A stretch of DNA of 13,488 nt from Spirochaetaceae bacterium (GTDB lineage: Bacteria > Spirochaetota > Spirochaetia > Treponematales > Breznakiellaceae). A program made the position numbers and the translations under genes. The notes below the pieces were generated by a model. That model was given only the letters and a program-made list of their open reading frames with translations. It made no database searches and was not told where the DNA came from. Positions 13,363 to 13,488 of this stretch are shown in pieces. Within the stretch, counting starts at the first letter, position 1. Each line of letters opens with the position of its first letter. The stretch covers positions 1 through 13,488 of the forward strand of contig JAIRPM010000182.1 of NCBI GenBank assembly GCA_031257075.1. The letters are read 5' to 3'.

Positions 13363-13488
13363 ATGCTTGGCAAAGGGGGAAGCAGAAAGTCATTGAACGG
13401 AAGCGATGTAACAGTTGAAGGTGTTTGTAAGTCCTTTGGGGACTTTGACGTTCTAAAGAACGTTGGAATGAACATCAAACAGGGCGAA
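13363..13488 (+). CDS. ABC transporter ATP-binding protein, N-terminal part (runs off the edge)
   Basis: Open plus-strand frame to the window end, 42 residues. From 13408 it reads VTVEGVCKSFGDFDVLKNV followed by GMNIKQGE, the classic first strands and A-loop region of an ABC importer-type ATPase just before Walker A. The substrate cannot be told. The start is uncertain: ATG 13363 follows an in-frame TGA directly and has no Shine-Dalgarno, while TTG 13393 has GGGGGA about 12 nt before it. It is divergent from the DUF362 operon across about 190 bp. Confidence 0.75.
   Translation, partial: MLGKGGSRKSLNGSDVTVEGVCKSFGDFDVLKNVGMNIKQGE

Noticed and set aside
1..13488. CRISPR array, prophage, insertion sequence or toxin-antitoxin pair
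   Set aside because: No regularly spaced repeats, transposase, integrase or small paired genes were found; the TPR-flanking repeats are the only mobile-element-like signal.

Overview
The window reads as chromosomal DNA from a spirochaete, most probably a Treponema-like gut or anaerobic lineage. This is an inference from gene content, not from a marker gene. It carries an archaeal/V-type ATPase subunit D, a flagellar FlaG, selenocysteine synthase (SelA), a GH94 chitobiose-type phosphorylase, an anaerobe-style NapH/NapG-like polyferredoxin with a Tat-exported DUF362 protein, and medium GC content. No phage, CRISPR, IS transposase or defence genes are visible.

Layout. 1-119: C-terminal end of an unrecognised plus-strand gene, closed by a strong bidirectional-looking terminator. 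198-271: tRNA with CAU anticodon (best read as tRNA-Ile2) on the minus strand, divergent from a YbiT-type ABC-F ATPase (377-2002, plus). 2014-8093: three co-directional minus-strand genes, transcribed in the order cation/proton antiporter with a PTS-IIA domain, selA, GH94 phosphorylase. Each has its own -10 element. A perfect 18-bp inverted repeat lies over the antiporter start. 8257-8625: flaG on the plus strand, divergent from the antiporter. 8658-9323: a secreted TPR protein on the minus strand, bracketed by two related palindromic repeats in inverted orientation. 9505-9577: tRNA-Pro(CGG), plus strand. 9605-13170: four minus-strand genes, transcribed DUF362 Tat protein, six-cluster membrane polyferredoxin, V-type ATPase subunit D, universal stress protein. 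13363-13488: start of an ABC transporter ATPase, plus strand, cut by the window edge.

How the parts fit. The DUF362 protein and the polyferredoxin abut (1 nt apart) and look like one redox unit that carries electrons across the membrane to a periplasmic partner. The following atpD and usp overlap by 8 nt. The antiporter, selA and phosphorylase share direction but no obvious pathway, and probably sit together only by position.

The most unusual signals are regulatory. Several genes (ABC-F, phosphorylase, TPR, atpD, nearly selA) have a -10 hexamer only 5-10 nt before the start codon and no Shine-Dalgarno, which implies leaderless or nearly leaderless mRNAs. The -10 elements share a TTCC-type extension just upstream. 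The antiporter mRNA would begin with a perfect 18-bp hairpin whose 8-nt loop holds an ATG. The ABC-F protein is also notable: all its degenerate motifs fall on one of its two ATP sites.
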